DNA of 13,599 nt from Clostridiales bacterium UBA1248 (GTDB lineage: Bacteria > Bacillota > Clostridia > Oscillospirales > CAG-272), in contig DBWC01000027.1 in the NCBI GenBank assembly GCA_002308615.1, forward strand, positions 753-14,351, in the 5' to 3' direction. The number at the start of each line of letters is the position of its first letter. The first letter of the stretch is position 1. The position numbers and the translations under genes are program-made. This document shows positions 13,548 through 13,599 of this stretch, in pieces. The notes beneath the pieces were generated by a model, which did no database searches, was not told the DNA's origin, and saw only the letters and a program-made list of their open reading frames with translations.

Positions 13548-13599
13548 AAAAACGGCGATAGCGGTGTACTTCATAAGGAAGTACACCGCAGCTAAATTC
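13540..13599 (+). CDS. Possible start of a further gene, cut at window end
   Basis: A frame starting with TTG at 13540 overlaps the DegV stop by 8 bases and stays open for all 20 codons to the window end, reading MIKKTAIAVYFIRKYTAAKF. GGGGAG at 13525-13530 lies 9 bases upstream, a good ribosome site. Against it, codons 8-17 fall in a perfect 12-bp hairpin that may instead be a terminator for the DegV gene. Product unknown. Confidence 0.3.
   Translation, partial: MIKKTAIAVYFIRKYTAAKF
13561..13589. terminator. Perfect 12-bp hairpin after the DegV gene
   Basis: GCGGTGTACTTC (13561-13572) and its exact complement (13578-13589) enclose a 5-base loop, 14 bases after the DegV stop. No T run follows before the window ends, but a run of seven A lies 8 bases to the left, so on the minus strand it is a better, though offset, terminator. 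It could also be coding (see the overlapping short frame). Confidence 0.45.

Overview
The window looks like a chromosomal segment of an anaerobic clostridial (Firmicutes/Bacillota) bacterium, probably of the Oscillospiraceae-like gut type. The grounds are strong AAGGAG-type ribosome sites, low-GC Gram-positive marker genes (HPr kinase/phosphorylase, DegV, an ECF sigma with a membrane anti-sigma), a fused E1 dehydrogenase, and dispersed palindromic repeats of a kind I associate with gut clostridial genomes. Sampled coding lines in the housekeeping genes are near 55% G+C. This placement is an inference from gene content; no rRNA is present to test it. The standard genetic code fits throughout.

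Layout, left to right. (1) 1-3348, + strand: the C-terminal part of a dihydrolipoyl dehydrogenase (E3, cut by the window edge) followed by a single-chain alpha-beta fused E1, that is, part of a 2-oxoacid dehydrogenase gene cluster whose E2 is not in the window. (2) 3426-4552, + strand: a small lipoprotein of unknown function and a short-form transaldolase, closed by a perfectly palindromic two-way terminator. (3) 4598-6230, - strand: an anti-sigma-like single-pass membrane protein and its ECF sigma factor, translationally overlapping. (4) 6454-8134, - strand: an FliB-like Cys-rich protein (flagellin lysine N-methylase family) and a four-helix-bundle protein of the 23S rRNA intervening-sequence/Avd type. 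This is the accessory part of the window. The four-helix-bundle gene is AT-rich, bracketed by two 182-bp direct repeats (three mismatches) and by 10-bp perfect inverted repeats, and the FliB-like gene carries a different palindromic repeat inside its reading frame. (5) 8442-8512: back-to-back sigma-A promoters whose -35 boxes form the two arms of one inverted repeat. (6) 8548-12547, + strand: a tightly packed run of threonine synthase, a SAM methyltransferase, Hsp33 and HprK. (7) 12660-13547, + strand: a DegV-family protein with its own extended -10 promoter, and possibly the start of a further gene at the window end.

How the parts fit. The left side is central carbon metabolism (2-oxoacid oxidation, pentose-phosphate carbon shuffling). 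The right side combines threonine synthesis, redox-stress chaperoning, carbon catabolite control and fatty-acid binding. The middle mixes an envelope-signalling sigma/anti-sigma pair with a repeat-rich, probably horizontally acquired or mobile block. The gene-poor stretch 8135-8547 holds repeat copy 2, a hairpin with a T-rich tail and the divergent promoter region. The most unusual content is the repeat-bracketed four-helix-bundle cassette.
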